A DNA stretch of 64,000 nt from Nocardia sp. NRRL S-836 (GTDB taxonomy: Bacteria > Actinomycetota > Actinomycetes > Mycobacteriales > Pseudonocardiaceae). Numbering within the stretch: position 1 is the first letter of the stretch; every line of letters begins with the position of its first letter. Made by a program: the position numbers and the translations under genes. Where the stretch lies: NCBI RefSeq assembly GCF_001279525.1, contig NZ_LGDY01000069.1, forward strand, positions 149,690-213,689. Direction: 5' to 3'. The notes beneath the pieces were generated by a model. That model saw only the letters and a program-made list of their open reading frames with translations, was not told where the DNA came from and searched no databases. Shown here piece after piece: positions 17,164 to 27,406 of this stretch.

Positions 17164-18216
17164 ATGCGTGACGTCGCAGTGGTCGGTTTCGCGCAGACAC
17201 CGTGCGTGCGCGAGACCGACGGCACCACCAACGGTGTCGAGATGCTGGTGCCGATCTTCCACGAGGTGCTCGGCGGGCTCGGCCTGACGAAGTCCGACAT
17301 CGGGTTCTGGTGCTCGGGCTCGTCGGACTACCTGGCGGGGCGGGCGTTCTCGTTCGTGTCCGCCGTGGACGCGATCGGCGCGTTCCCGCCGATCACCGAG
17401 TCGCACGTCGAGATGGACGCGGCGTGGGCGCTGTACGAGGCGTGGGTGAAGTTGCAGTGCGGTGAGGTCGACACGGCGCTGGTCTACGGCTTCGGCAAGT
17501 CGTCGGCCGGTCAGCTGCGGCGGGTGATGGCGATGCAGCTCGACCCGTACGTGGTGGCGCCGCTGTGGCCGGACTCGCTCGGCCTGGCCGGGATCCAGGC
17601 GCGGCTGGGCATCGAGAACGGGCTGTGGAGCGAACGCGCCATGGCCGAGGTGGCGGCACGCTCCCGTGCGGCGGCGATGTCGAACCCGCTGGCGCAGCTG
17701 TCCGGGCCGGTGTCGCCCGAGGACCTGCTGGACGCACCGTACGTCGCGAACCCGTTGCGGCGCCACGACTGCGCGCCGATCACCGACGGCGCGTCGGCGG
17801 TCGTGCTGGCCGCGGGCGACCGGGCGCGGGAGCTGTGCGAGCGGCCCGCGTGGATCACCGGGTTCGAGCACCGCGTCGACTCGCCGTCGTTCGGCACGCG
17901 CGACCTCACCACGTCCCCGTCGGCGGTGGCCGCGGGCAAGGCGGCGGGCGTGGACGGCATCGACATGGCCGAGCTGCACGCACCGTTCACCCACCAGGAA
18001 CTGCTGCTGCGCCAGGCACTCGGGCTCGGTGACATCACGATCAACCCGTCCGGCGGCGTGCTCGCCGGCAACCCGATGTTCGCGGCCGGGCTGTCCCGCA
18101 TCGGCGAGGCCGCGCGCAGGGTGCACGACGGCACGGCCGCCAAGGTGCTCGGGCACGCCACCAGCGGCCCGCTGTTGCAGCAGAACCTGGTCTGCGTGAT
18201 GGAAGGGCGGGACTAG
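17164..18216 (+). CDS. ltp4: Lipid-transfer thiolase-like protein Ltp4
   Basis: 350 aa SCP-x thiolase-like protein of the nondecarboxylating type (starts RDVAVVGFAQTP, ends with HATSGPLLQQNLVCVMEG). It lacks the CxxGH active-site pattern of true thiolases, like other Ltp aldolases. It corresponds to Rv3522. In Rhodococcus, ltp3 and ltp4 are needed for C-24 branched side chains of plant sterols, where an aldol cleavage releases the branch. 9 bp after the DUF35 gene; its stop codon is immediately followed by the ltp3 ATG. Confidence 0.87.
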   Translation: MRDVAVVGFAQTPCVRETDGTTNGVEMLVPIFHEVLGGLGLTKSDIGFWCSGSSDYLAGRAFSFVSAVDAIGAFPPITESHVEMDAAWALYEAWVKLQCGEVDTALVYGFGKSSAGQLRRVMAMQLDPYVVAPLWPDSLGLAGIQARLGIENGLWSERAMAEVAARSRAAAMSNPLAQLSGPVSPEDLLDAPYVANPLRRHDCAPITDGASAVVLAAGDRARELCERPAWITGFEHRVDSPSFGTRDLTTSPSAVAAGKAAGVDGIDMAELHAPFTHQELLLRQALGLGDITINPSGGVLAGNPMFAAGLSRIGEAARRVHDGTAAKVLGHATSGPLLQQNLVCVMEGRD

Positions 18217-19362
18217 ATGCGACCGGCAGCTGTGGTCGGCACCGGCCAGACGCACCACGCCGCGAAACGGCTCGACGTGTCGATGGCCGGCCTGTGCCGC
18301 GAGGCCGTCGACCGCGCGATGGCCGACGCCGGCGTGGACTGGCCGGACATCGACGCCGTGGTGCTCGGCAAGGCGCCCGACCTGTTCGAGGGCGTGATGA
18401 TGCCCGAGCTGTTCCTGGCCGACGCGCTGGGCGCCGTCGGCAAACCGTTGCTGCGCGTGCACACCGCGGGCTCGGTCGGCGGCAGCACGGCGAACGTGGC
18501 CGCGTCGCTGGTGCAGGCCGGTGTGCACCGGCGCGTGCTGGCCGTGGCGTTCGAGAAGCAGTCCGAGTCGAACGCGATGTGGGCGCTGTCCGTGCCGACA
18601 CCGTTCACCATGCCGGTGCACGCCGGGGCCGGCGGGTACTTCGCGCCGCACGTCCGCTCCTACATCCGCCGTTCCGGTGCGCCCGAGCACGTCGGCGCGA
18701 TAGTCGCAGCCAAGGACCGCCGCAACGGTGCGCTCAATCCGTACGCCCACTTGAAGCAGCCGGACATCACCGTCGAGTCGGTGCGGGCGTCGCAGATGCT
18801 GTGGGACCCGATCCGCTACGACGAGACGTGCCCGTCGTCGGACGGTGCCTGCGCCGTCGTGATCTCCGCCGAGCCGACGTCGTCGCGGGCCGCGTGGATC
18901 CACGCCACCGCCATGCGCACCGAGCCGACCACGTTCGCCGGGCGCGACCAGGTCAACCCGAGGGCAGGTCAGGACGCGGCCAGAGCGTTGTGGAAGCAGG
19001 CGGGGATCACCGATCCGCTGTCCGAAGTGGACGCTGCCGAGATCTACGTGCCGTTCTCCTGGTTCGAGCCGATGTGGCTGGAGAACCTGGGGTTCACCGA
19101 GGCCGGGCAGGGCTGGAAGCTCACCGAGGCCGGCGAGACCGAGATCGGCGGGCGGCTGCCGGTGAACCCGAGCGGGGGCGTGCTGTCGTCGAACCCGATC
19201 GGCGCGTCCGGCCTGCTGCGGTTCGCCGAGGCCGCGATGCAGGTCATGGGCACGGCCGGCGACCACCAGGTCGACGGCGCCCGGCGTGCGCTCGGGCACG
19301 CGTACGGCGGTGGTTCGCAGTTCTTCGCCATGTGGGTCGTCGGATCGGAGCAGCCAGCATGA
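18217..19362 (+). CDS. ltp3: Lipid-transfer thiolase-like protein Ltp3
   Basis: 381 aa SCP-x thiolase-like protein corresponding to Rv3523. Motifs include VHTAGSVGGSTANVAASLV (about 85-105), DETCPSSDGACAVVISAE and VNPSGGVLSSNPIGASGL near the C-terminus, the last being the conserved NPSGG loop of the family. Probably forms a complex with Ltp4 and the DUF35 protein encoded upstream. Directly abuts ltp4 and overlaps the LLM gene downstream by 4 nt (ATGA). Confidence 0.87.
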   Translation: MRPAAVVGTGQTHHAAKRLDVSMAGLCREAVDRAMADAGVDWPDIDAVVLGKAPDLFEGVMMPELFLADALGAVGKPLLRVHTAGSVGGSTANVAASLVQAGVHRRVLAVAFEKQSESNAMWALSVPTPFTMPVHAGAGGYFAPHVRSYIRRSGAPEHVGAIVAAKDRRNGALNPYAHLKQPDITVESVRASQMLWDPIRYDETCPSSDGACAVVISAEPTSSRAAWIHATAMRTEPTTFAGRDQVNPRAGQDAARALWKQAGITDPLSEVDAAEIYVPFSWFEPMWLENLGFTEAGQGWKLTEAGETEIGGRLPVNPSGGVLSSNPIGASGLLRFAEAAMQVMGTAGDHQVDGARRALGHAYGGGSQFFAMWVVGSEQPA

Positions 19363-20219
19363 AGTTCACCGTCGGCATCGCCATGAGCCCGCTCGACCAG
19401 CTGACCGAGCTGGCCCGGTGCGCCGAGGAGTGCGGGTACGCCTCGATCGCGCTGCCGGACTCGTTGTTCTTCTCGGAAAAGGTCTCCGCGGACTACCCGT
19501 ACACACCGGACGGCTCGCGGATGTGGAACGCCGAGACGCCGTGGGTCGACCCGTTCGTGGCCGCCGCCGCGATGGGCGCGGTGACGTCCCGGATCGGCTT
19601 CTACACGCAGGTGCTGAAACTGGGCTCGCGCAACCCGTTGCTGCTGGCCCGCCAGGTCGGCTCGGTCGCTCACCTGACCGGCAACCGCTTCGGGCTCGGC
19701 GTCGGGCTCGGCTGGTCGCCGGAGGAGTTCGAGTGGTGCGGCGTCCCGTTCAAGGACCGCGGCAGGCGGGTCGACGAGATGATCGACGTGCTGAAGCTGG
19801 TGCTGGGCGGCGGAATGGTCGAGTACCACGGCGACTTCTTCGACTTCGACCGGTTGCAGATGTCGCCCGCACCCACCGCGCCGGTGCCGTTCTACGTCGG
19901 CGGCCACTCCCCCGCGGCGTTGAAGCGAGCGGCACGGGTCGGCGACGGCTGGACGTCGGCGATGATCAAGTTCGACGAGCTGAAGGCAGTGATCTCCCGG
20001 CTCGGGGACCTGGGGGCGTTCGAGCGGCCCTTCGAGATCCAGGCGGTGTGCGTCGACCGGTTCGGGCTCGACGGGTACCGGCAGCTGGAGGAGATCGGCG
20101 TGACCGACGTGATCGTGCTGCCGTGGCTGTTCCACGGCGTCGGGTTCGACGGGTCGGTGGAGGCGAAGAAGGACGGGTTGCGGCGGTTCGCCGACGAGGT
20201 GCTGAAGGAGTTCGCATGA
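19359..20219 (+). CDS. LLM-class F420-dependent oxidoreductase
   Basis: 286 aa luciferase-like protein (TIGR03619-type architecture). Features: N-terminal KFTVGIAMSP, TQVLKLGSRNPLLLARQV and GVGLGWSPEEFEW (about residue 110), then PVPFYVGGHSPAALKRAARVG. Second F420-type oxidoreductase in this regulon. It sits between ltp3 and the SnoaL gene, each junction an ATGA overlap, so it must be translated with them. Substrate unknown. Confidence 0.85.
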   Translation: MKFTVGIAMSPLDQLTELARCAEECGYASIALPDSLFFSEKVSADYPYTPDGSRMWNAETPWVDPFVAAAAMGAVTSRIGFYTQVLKLGSRNPLLLARQVGSVAHLTGNRFGLGVGLGWSPEEFEWCGVPFKDRGRRVDEMIDVLKLVLGGGMVEYHGDFFDFDRLQMSPAPTAPVPFYVGGHSPAALKRAARVGDGWTSAMIKFDELKAVISRLGDLGAFERPFEIQAVCVDRFGLDGYRQLEEIGVTDVIVLPWLFHGVGFDGSVEAKKDGLRRFADEVLKEFA

Positions 20220-20662
20220 CCGCGGTGACCTGGAAGGCGTCAAAGACCGAGACGCCCGCGCGAGTGGCGTCGTGGAGGTCGATGGACGCCGTGACGCGCA
20301 AGGCGAAGGACGAGTGGCTGGCGTTGTTCGCCGACGACGCCGTGGTCGAGGACCCGGTGGGGCCGTCGATGTTCGACGCCGAGGGCAAGGGCCACCACGG
20401 CAAGGAGGGCATCGCCGCGTTCTGGGACCTGGCGATCGCGAACGTGGAACGGTTCGAGTTCACGATGCACGACTCGTTCGCGGCGGGCTCGGAGTGCGCG
20501 AACGTCGGCGTGATCTCGGCCTTTCTGCCGGGTGGGGCGCGCGTCGACACCGAGGGCGTGTTCGTCTACCGCGTCGGCGAGGACGGGTTGATCCGGTCGG
20601 TGCGCGCGTTCTGGGAGGCCGAACGCGCGATGGCGACGTTCACCCAGCCCGGAACGGCCTGA
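20216..20662 (+). CDS. SnoaL/ketosteroid isomerase-like protein
   Basis: 148 aa NTF2-like fold protein: the FADDAVVEDPVGPSMFDAEGKGHHGKEGIAAFWD pattern (from about residue 39) is that of the steroid delta-isomerase/SnoaL family. It could move a double bond from C5 to C4 in 3-keto-5-ene steroids. The operon position after ltp3 and an LLM enzyme supports a steroid role, but the substrate is not proven. Last gene of the operon; converges on the kinase-like gene with a 23-nt overlap of the two coding ends. Confidence 0.8.
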   Translation: MTAVTWKASKTETPARVASWRSMDAVTRKAKDEWLALFADDAVVEDPVGPSMFDAEGKGHHGKEGIAAFWDLAIANVERFEFTMHDSFAAGSECANVGVISAFLPGGARVDTEGVFVYRVGEDGLIRSVRAFWEAERAMATFTQPGTA

Positions 20663-21521
20663 GCAGGGCACGCACCTGCTCCGCCGCGCCCCAGTCGTGG
20701 TCGAACATGGCGACGAGGGCGAGGCTTTGGCGCAGCTGGAGCAACGGCATCCGGCCGCGCCAGTCGTCGTCCAGGCCGGTCAGCTCGGCGTACACGGCGA
20801 AGAACCGCTCGGCCTCCGGCGGGTGCGGGGAGCACCACAGGTGCGCCAGGTCGACCTCGGCCCAGGTGTAGGAGACCGCCGGGTCGATTACCGCGGGTGC
20901 GCGGTCCGCGGTGGCGAGGACGTTGTGCGCCCACAGGTCGCCGTGCGTCAGGCACGCCGGGTTCGCCGGCAGGAGGTCGGGCAGCCGGTCGCAGAGGCGT
21001 TCCAGGGCTCGCCGGTCCCGTTCGTCGAGCGCCGCCCGGACGCGCCGTTCCGGCAGCCAGCGCAGCAGGCGGTGCCGCGCGAAGAACTCGTGGCCGTCGG
21101 CGGTCCACGTGTTCACCTGCCGGTAGCGGCCGAGCCAGTTGTCGTGCTCCCAGCCGAACCGGTCGTGCACCGTCGAGGTGTGCAGCCGTGCGACCGCGTG
21201 GGCGAGCCGCTCCCAGAACGCCTCGTCGTCCGGCCGCGGCCGCAGCACGGACAGCACCAGCACGTCCCGCGTCGCCAGGACGACCTCGGGCGTGACGAGA
21301 CCACCCCGGTCCCGCAGGACCTGGAGCCCCTCCGCCTCGGCCGCGAACAGGTCGTCCGCGGGCACCTCGGCGAACGACTTGACGAACAGCGGGGAGCCGC
21401 CGCGCCGGACGGCGATGCCCGCGAGTGCCGCGAGCCCGCCGTCGACCGGCTCCACCGCCGTGACGTCGTCCAGTCCCGCTGTGTGCAGGCGGTGGAGCAG
21501 CAGGGAGGCTGCTGTGATCAC
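20640..21521 (-). CDS. Fructosamine kinase/aminoglycoside phosphotransferase-like
   Basis: 293 aa protein-kinase-like fold. LFVKSFAEV (about residue 44) supplies the ATP lysine, LTHGDLWAHNVL (about 217) the catalytic Asp, and VIDPAVSYTWAEVDLAH (about 234) the metal-binding DP, all in the arrangement of fructosamine-3-kinase family proteins. Likely phosphorylates small amine or sugar adducts; no link to steroids is visible. GTG start in a GTGA overlap with the SCO6745-like gene. Confidence 0.8.
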   Translation of the reverse strand: MITAASLLLHRLHTAGLDDVTAVEPVDGGLAALAGIAVRRGGSPLFVKSFAEVPADDLFAAEAEGLQVLRDRGGLVTPEVVLATRDVLVLSVLRPRPDDEAFWERLAHAVARLHTSTVHDRFGWEHDNWLGRYRQVNTWTADGHEFFARHRLLRWLPERRVRAALDERDRRALERLCDRLPDLLPANPACLTHGDLWAHNVLATADRAPAVIDPAVSYTWAEVDLAHLWCSPHPPEAERFFAVYAELTGLDDDWRGRMPLLQLRQSLALVAMFDHDWGAAEQVRALLRPFRAG

Positions 21522-22333
21522 TGGGCCGTCAGCTTCGCGAAGATCGGTTCGAGCAGCGCGACCAGCTCGGCGAGCTCCTCCTCGGACAGCGCGTCGTACG
21601 GAGGGGCGGCCAGGTCGTCGGTGAGGGCTTCGACGCGGTGCTGAGTCTCCCGGCCGAGGTCGGTGAACCGGCCGTCGGCGTCGACCAGCCCGCGTTCGCG
21701 CAGGCCCGCCATGACCGCGGCCAGCCGCTCCCCAGGCAGGTGGTGGATGCGGCCGAACGACTCCGGCGGGTGGATGCCCATCGCGATCGCGCTGATGACG
21801 TGCGCCTCGGTGCCGCCGATGCCGTTCGTGACCAGGGCCGCGACGTGCCCGTCGCCGCGGTGCTCGCGCAGCACGGTCGCGGAGTGCCACAGCCGCGTGA
21901 GCGGGTCGGCGGGGATCGGGAGGGTGCGCAGCCCGGCGTACATCACCCGGCCCTCGGTGGGGGCGCTCGTGGCGGCCTTGGTGGTCAGGTCGGCCGCCCG
22001 CGGCACGCCCTCCGAGTCGGCCAGGTCGCCGAGGAGCCGGCGCAGGGCGGTCACGCTGCCCCGTTCCCGTGCGGCGAGGGACTCCTCCGGCGGGATCTTC
22101 TCCCAGGCGCTCGGGATGTGCCGTGCGGCCTCGCCGGGGGCGAAGTTGTAGAACGCCGCGTGCACGACCTCCGCCGGTACCCGTCCCAGCGGTGCGGCGC
22201 GGCTGGCGAAGTAGCCGCCCCAGTAGTTGCGGTGGCCGAGTGCGGCGTACTCCTCGCCGACCTCGTCCGCCAGATAGGTGACGAGGCAGATCGGTTCGAG
22301 GAGCTCGTGCATGCGGCGGGCGGTGTGGGTCAT
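21518..22333 (-). CDS. SCO6745 family / MarR-like helix-rich protein
   Basis: 271 aa, mostly helical, with the N-terminal ARRMHELLEPICLVTYLADEV and the central FYNFAPGEAARHIPSAWEKI typical of the actinobacterial SCO6745 family, sometimes described as MarR-like. A winged-helix segment is plausible in the C-terminal part (LPGERLAAVMAGLRERGLV). No biochemical function is known. Coupled to the downstream kinase-like gene and 10 bp from the fadA5 stop; it might be a bystander operon in the steroid cluster. Confidence 0.7.
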   Translation of the reverse strand: MTHTARRMHELLEPICLVTYLADEVGEEYAALGHRNYWGGYFASRAAPLGRVPAEVVHAAFYNFAPGEAARHIPSAWEKIPPEESLAARERGSVTALRRLLGDLADSEGVPRAADLTTKAATSAPTEGRVMYAGLRTLPIPADPLTRLWHSATVLREHRGDGHVAALVTNGIGGTEAHVISAIAMGIHPPESFGRIHHLPGERLAAVMAGLRERGLVDADGRFTDLGRETQHRVEALTDDLAAPPYDALSEEELAELVALLEPIFAKLTAQ

Positions 22334-22343
22334 GCCCTACAAC

Positions 22344-23585
<1,242 letters not shown>

Positions 23586-23601
23586 TCTAGGAGGTGTGCT
23601 C

Positions 23602-24828
23602 GTGGGCAAGCCGCGCATCCCGGAGGGCTTCGACTTCACCGACCCCGACATGTACGCGAACCGCCTGCCGTTCGAGGAGTTCGCCGAGCTCAGGCGGACC
23701 GCGCCGATCTGGTGGAACGCGCACCCGCACGGCCAGGGCGGTTTCGCCGACGACGGGTTCTGGGTGGTGTCGAAGCACGCCGACGTCAAGGAGGTGTCGC
23801 GCAACAGCGAGCTCTTCTCCAGCTGGGAGAACACCGCGATCATCCGGTTCGCCGACGACCTGCCGCGCGACCGGATAGAGATGCAGCGGTTGCTGCTGCT
23901 CAACATGGACCCGCCGGTGCACACCAAGCAGCGCGGCATCATCTCCCGCGGCTTCACGCCCAGGGCGATCAACAGCCTGCGCGCGGCCCTGAGCGCGAGG
24001 GCCGAGCAGATCGTGACCGGGGCCAAGGAGAGGGGCAGCGGCAACTTCGTCACCGACGTCGCGTGCGAGCTGCCGTTGCAGGCGATCGCGGAGCTCATCG
24101 GCATCCCGCAGGAGGACCGCCGCAAGATCTTCGACTGGTCGAACCAGATGATCTCCTACGACGACCCGGAGATCGACGACGACCCGCTGACCGCCGCGAC
24201 CGAGCTGCTGGGCTACTCCTGGACCATGGCCGAGGACCGCAGGGGCTGCCCGCGCGACGACATCGTCACCAAGCTCGTCCAGGCCGATGTGGACGGTGCC
24301 GGCCTCAAGTCCGAGGAGTTCGGCTTCTTCGTGCTGCTGCTGGCCGTCGCCGGCAACGAGACCACCCGCAACGCCATCACGCACGGCATGAAGGCGTTCT
24401 TCGACCACCCCGACCAGTGGGAGCTCTTCAAGGCCGAACGCCCGGCCACCGCGGCCGACGAGATCGTCCGGTACGCCACACCGGTGGTCGCCTTCCAGCG
24501 CACCGCGACGCAGGACACGTCACTGGGCGGGGTGGAGATCAAGAAGGGCCAGCGGGTCGGGCTGTTCTACTCCTCCGCGAACTTCGACGAGGACGTGTTC
24601 GAGGAGCCGCAGCGGTTCGACATCACCCGCGACCCCAACCCGCACCTCGGGTTCGGCGGCAGCGGGGCGCACTTCTGCATCGGGGCGAACCTGGCGCGGC
24701 TGGAGATCGACCTGATCTTCAACGCGATCGCGGACCACATGCCGGACATCCGGGAGGCCGGGGCACCGCGCCGGTTGCGGTCGGGGTGGTTGAACGGCAT
24801 CAAGGAGTTCCAGGTCCACTACAGCTAG
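23602..24828 (+). CDS. cyp125: Cytochrome P450 CYP125 (steroid C26 monooxygenase)
   Basis: 408 aa. Axial heme ligand Cys359 in FGGSGAHFCIGANLAR, the I-helix AVAGNETTRN (about residue 250) and the ExxR motif EIVR are present; the sequence follows Rv3545c nearly end to end. CYP125 oxidises the C26 methyl of cholestenone stepwise to the acid, the entry to side-chain degradation, with electrons from a ferredoxin such as FdxD. Start set at the GTG 7 nt after AGGAGG; the GTG two codons earlier is too close to it. Confidence 0.95.
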   Translation: MGKPRIPEGFDFTDPDMYANRLPFEEFAELRRTAPIWWNAHPHGQGGFADDGFWVVSKHADVKEVSRNSELFSSWENTAIIRFADDLPRDRIEMQRLLLLNMDPPVHTKQRGIISRGFTPRAINSLRAALSARAEQIVTGAKERGSGNFVTDVACELPLQAIAELIGIPQEDRRKIFDWSNQMISYDDPEIDDDPLTAATELLGYSWTMAEDRRGCPRDDIVTKLVQADVDGAGLKSEEFGFFVLLLAVAGNETTRNAITHGMKAFFDHPDQWELFKAERPATAADEIVRYATPVVAFQRTATQDTSLGGVEIKKGQRVGLFYSSANFDEDVFEEPQRFDITRDPNPHLGFGGSGAHFCIGANLARLEIDLIFNAIADHMPDIREAGAPRRLRSGWLNGIKEFQVHYS

Positions 24829-24834
24829 CGGCCT

Positions 24835-24868
24835 GTCCGGTGGTCGGCGAGCTCGCGGGCCACCGGAC
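24835..24868. terminator. Possible hairpin between cyp125 and the Rv3548c-like SDR
   Basis: Inverted repeat of 9 bp (GTCCGGTGG / CCACCGGAC) enclosing a 16-nt loop just after the cyp125 stop, in a 112-bp convergent gap. Confidence 0.5.
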
Positions 24869-24940
24869 TGGCTCCTGTGCGAGGTGTCCGGCGTCCCGTT
24901 CACCGCATGGTCACGCAGGGACTGCCGGAGCGGTAGGGCT

Positions 24941-25810
24941 TCACCCCTCTGAGGCGCCGTACACCGGAACGGGCCGGTGGCCGGCGACCAGCTCGTGGAC
25001 CACCGGACCGAGCTCGTCCGGCGTCCACCGCGCCCCCTTGTCGACCTCACGGCCGCGCTGCCACCCGTCGGCCAGGCAGATCCGGCCCCCGTCGACCTCG
25101 AACATCTTCCCGGTGACGGCACCGGACCCCGCGCTGCCCAGCCACACGACCAGCGGTGACACGTTCTCGGGTGCCATCGCGTCGAAACCGTGCTCCGGGG
25201 CGGCCATCGCGTCGAAGACGTGCTCGGTCATCCGGGTGCGGGCCGAGGGCGCGATCGAGTTCACCGTCACGCCGTAGCGGCCCAGTTCCGCCGCCGCCAC
25301 CAGGGTCAGCGCCGCGATGCCCGCCTTGGCCGCCGAGTAGTTCGCCTGCCCGACGCTGCCGAACAGGCCCGCACCCGACGACGTGTTGATCACCCGTGCC
25401 TGGACCGCGCCGCCTGCTTTGGCCACACCGCGCCAGTACGCGGCGGCGTGGTGCAGGGGTGCGAAGTGGCCCTTGAGGTGCACGCGGACGACCTCGTCCC
25501 ACTCGTCCTCGGCGCAGTTCACGATCATCCGGTCGCGCACGATGCCGGCGTTGTTGACGAGCACGTCGAGGCCGCCGAACGCCGCCACCGCCGTGTCGAT
25601 CAACCGGGCGGCGCCGGCCCAGGTGCCCACGTCGTCGGTGTTCACCACGGCACGCGGGCCGATCAGCGCGGCCACCTCGCCTGCGACGATCGCGGACAGG
25701 TCGTTCACCACGACCCGTGCGCCCGCCTCGGCGAACGCCAGTGCGTGGGCCCGGCCGAGGCCGCGGCCCGCTCCGGTGACGATGACGACCCGGTCCTCGC
25801 ACAAGGTCAT
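24941..25810 (-). CDS. SDR family oxidoreductase (Rv3548c-like)
   Basis: 289 aa SDR with GAGRGLG near residue 14 and a YSAAK active site following INTSSGAGLFGSVGQAN. Its sequence and place correspond to Rv3548c, next to Rv3549c and echA20. The C-terminal extension beyond the SDR core resembles that of Hsd4A-type 3-hydroxyacyl-CoA dehydrogenases. Role inferred as an oxidoreductase in C/D-ring or side-chain breakdown. Starts in an ATGA overlap with the upstream SDR. Confidence 0.85.
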   Translation of the reverse strand: MTLCEDRVVIVTGAGRGLGRAHALAFAEAGARVVVNDLSAIVAGEVAALIGPRAVVNTDDVGTWAGAARLIDTAVAAFGGLDVLVNNAGIVRDRMIVNCAEDEWDEVVRVHLKGHFAPLHHAAAYWRGVAKAGGAVQARVINTSSGAGLFGSVGQANYSAAKAGIAALTLVAAAELGRYGVTVNSIAPSARTRMTEHVFDAMAAPEHGFDAMAPENVSPLVVWLGSAGSGAVTGKMFEVDGGRICLADGWQRGREVDKGARWTPDELGPVVHELVAGHRPVPVYGASEG

Positions 25811-26568
25811 GACGTACCCCCGTTGTTCTGAGCGGCGGCCAGGAAGGCGGGCACCTCTCCCCCGCCGTGCACGGGCAGGGTCGCGCCGGTGACGTAGGAA
25901 GCCAGTGGCGAGGCGAGGAACACCGCGCACGCGCCGACTTCGTCCGGTGACGCGAGGCGGCCCAGCGGCACGGTGCGCGCGACGGCTTCGACACCGGCTT
26001 CGTCGCCGTAGTGCAGGTGGGACTGTTCGGTGCGCACGAGACCGACGGCCAGCGCGTTGACGCGGACCCTGGGGGCCCACTCGACGGCCAGTGACGCGGT
26101 CAGGTTCTCCAGGCCGGCCTTGGCGGCGCCGTACGCGGCGGTGCCCGGTGAGGGGCGGCGGCCGCTGATGCTGCTGACCATCACGATCGAGCCGCCACCC
26201 GGCTGGTCGCGCATCACGGCGAACGCGGCCTGCGACACCTGCAGCGGTGCCAGCAGGTTCAGCTCGACGACCTTGCGGTGGAAGCGCGGCGATGCCTGGT
26301 CGGCCAACGCGAACGGCGCGCCGCCCGCGTTGTTCACGACCACGTCCAGCCGGCCGTGGCGCGCGACGATCGTGGCGACCAGCGACGAGACCTGCTCGGC
26401 ATCCCGCACGTCGCACGGCAGGAACGACGCCCCCGGCACGTCCGCCGGACGCCGGGCGCACGTCACCACCACCGCTCCGGCCCGCAGGAACGCGCGGGTG
26501 ATGCCCGCGCCGACACCGCGCACCCCGCCCGTCACCAGGACGACGGATCCGTCGAGGTCGAGTTCCAC
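25807..26568 (-). CDS. SDR family oxidoreductase (Rv3549c-like)
   Basis: 253 aa. Cofactor motif TGGVRGVG (about residues 14-21), NNAGG, and YGAAK as active site. Corresponds to Rv3549c. GTG start 41 bp from the KstR2-type site and divergent from echA20, which places it and the following SDR in the KstR2-controlled set. Substrate unknown. Confidence 0.83.
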   Translation of the reverse strand: MELDLDGSVVLVTGGVRGVGAGITRAFLRAGAVVVTCARRPADVPGASFLPCDVRDAEQVSSLVATIVARHGRLDVVVNNAGGAPFALADQASPRFHRKVVELNLLAPLQVSQAAFAVMRDQPGGGSIVMVSSISGRRPSPGTAAYGAAKAGLENLTASLAVEWAPRVRVNALAVGLVRTEQSHLHYGDEAGVEAVARTVPLGRLASPDEVGACAVFLASPLASYVTGATLPVHGGGEVPAFLAAAQNNGGTS

Positions 26569-26605
26569 CGCACACCTACCCCGGTCGCTCCGGCGCTGCT
26601 AAGTT

Positions 26606-26623
26606 ACCAAGCAATCGCTTGGT
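26606..26623. promoter_or_regulatory. KstR2 operator, SDR / echA20 divergent promoter
   Basis: ACCAAGCAATCGCTTGGT is a near-perfect 18-bp palindrome. Within it 26610-26623 fits the KstR2 consensus AnCAAGnnCTTGnT with one mismatch. It is 15 bp before the echA20 ATG. Confidence 0.82.
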
Positions 26624-26638
26624 TTGGAAGGCGGTGCG

Positions 26639-27406
26639 ATGGGGATCTCCAGCAGCCACACCGAAAACGGCGTTGTCGAGGTGACCATCGACTTCCCCCC
26701 GGTCAACGCGCTGCCCGCGCGCGGCTGGTTCGAGCTGGCCGACACGATCACGCGCGCGGGCGACGACCAGGACGCGCGGGTCGTGGTGCTGCGCGCGGAG
26801 AACCGCGGGTTCTGCGCGGGCGTCGACCTGAAGGAGATGCAGCGGGCGCCGGGGTACGAGGCACTGGTCGCGGCGAACCGGGGCTGCGCCAGGGCGTTCG
26901 GCGCGGTGTACGACTGCGCGGTGCCGGTCGTCGCGGCCGTGCACGGGTTCTGCCTCGGCGGCGGGGTCGGACTGGTGGGCAACGCGGACGTGGTCATCGC
27001 CTCCGACGACGCCTACTTCGGCCTGCCCGAGGTCGACCGGGGCGCGCTGGGCGCCGCGACCCACCTGGCCCGGCTGGTGCCCCAGCACCTGATGCGCGCG
27101 CTCTACTACACCGCCTCGAACGTCACCGCAGCGCAGCTGCACCACCACGGGAGCGTCTACCGCGTGGTCCCGCACGCGGAACTGGACGACGCGGCACGGG
27201 AGCTCGCGCACGAGATCGCGAAGAAGGACCCGCTGGTGATCCGCAGGGCCAAGGAGGCGATCAACGGCATCGACCCGCAGCGGGTGCACACGAGCTACCG
27301 CTTCGAGCAGGGATTCACCTTCGAGCTGAACCTCACCGGCGCGTCCGACCGCGCCCGGCAGGCCTTCCTGGACGGACACCATGCGCGACAAGCGAATGAC
27401 GGCTGA
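26639..27406 (+). CDS. echA20: Steroid ring hydrolase EchA20 (crotonase fold)
   Basis: 255 aa; matches Rv3550 in VTIDFPPVNALP, GFCAGVDLKEMQR and the central HGFCLGGGVGLVGNADVVIAS. EchA20 is not a hydratase but hydrolytically opens a ring of the HIP-derived CoA intermediate HIEC-CoA to give COCHEA-CoA. Start at the ATG after GGAAGGCGG; an in-frame ATG five codons upstream would be a worse fit. Overlaps ipdA by 26 nt. Confidence 0.92.
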   Translation: MGISSSHTENGVVEVTIDFPPVNALPARGWFELADTITRAGDDQDARVVVLRAENRGFCAGVDLKEMQRAPGYEALVAANRGCARAFGAVYDCAVPVVAAVHGFCLGGGVGLVGNADVVIASDDAYFGLPEVDRGALGAATHLARLVPQHLMRALYYTASNVTAAQLHHHGSVYRVVPHAELDDAARELAHEIAKKDPLVIRRAKEAINGIDPQRVHTSYRFEQGFTFELNLTGASDRARQAFLDGHHARQANDG

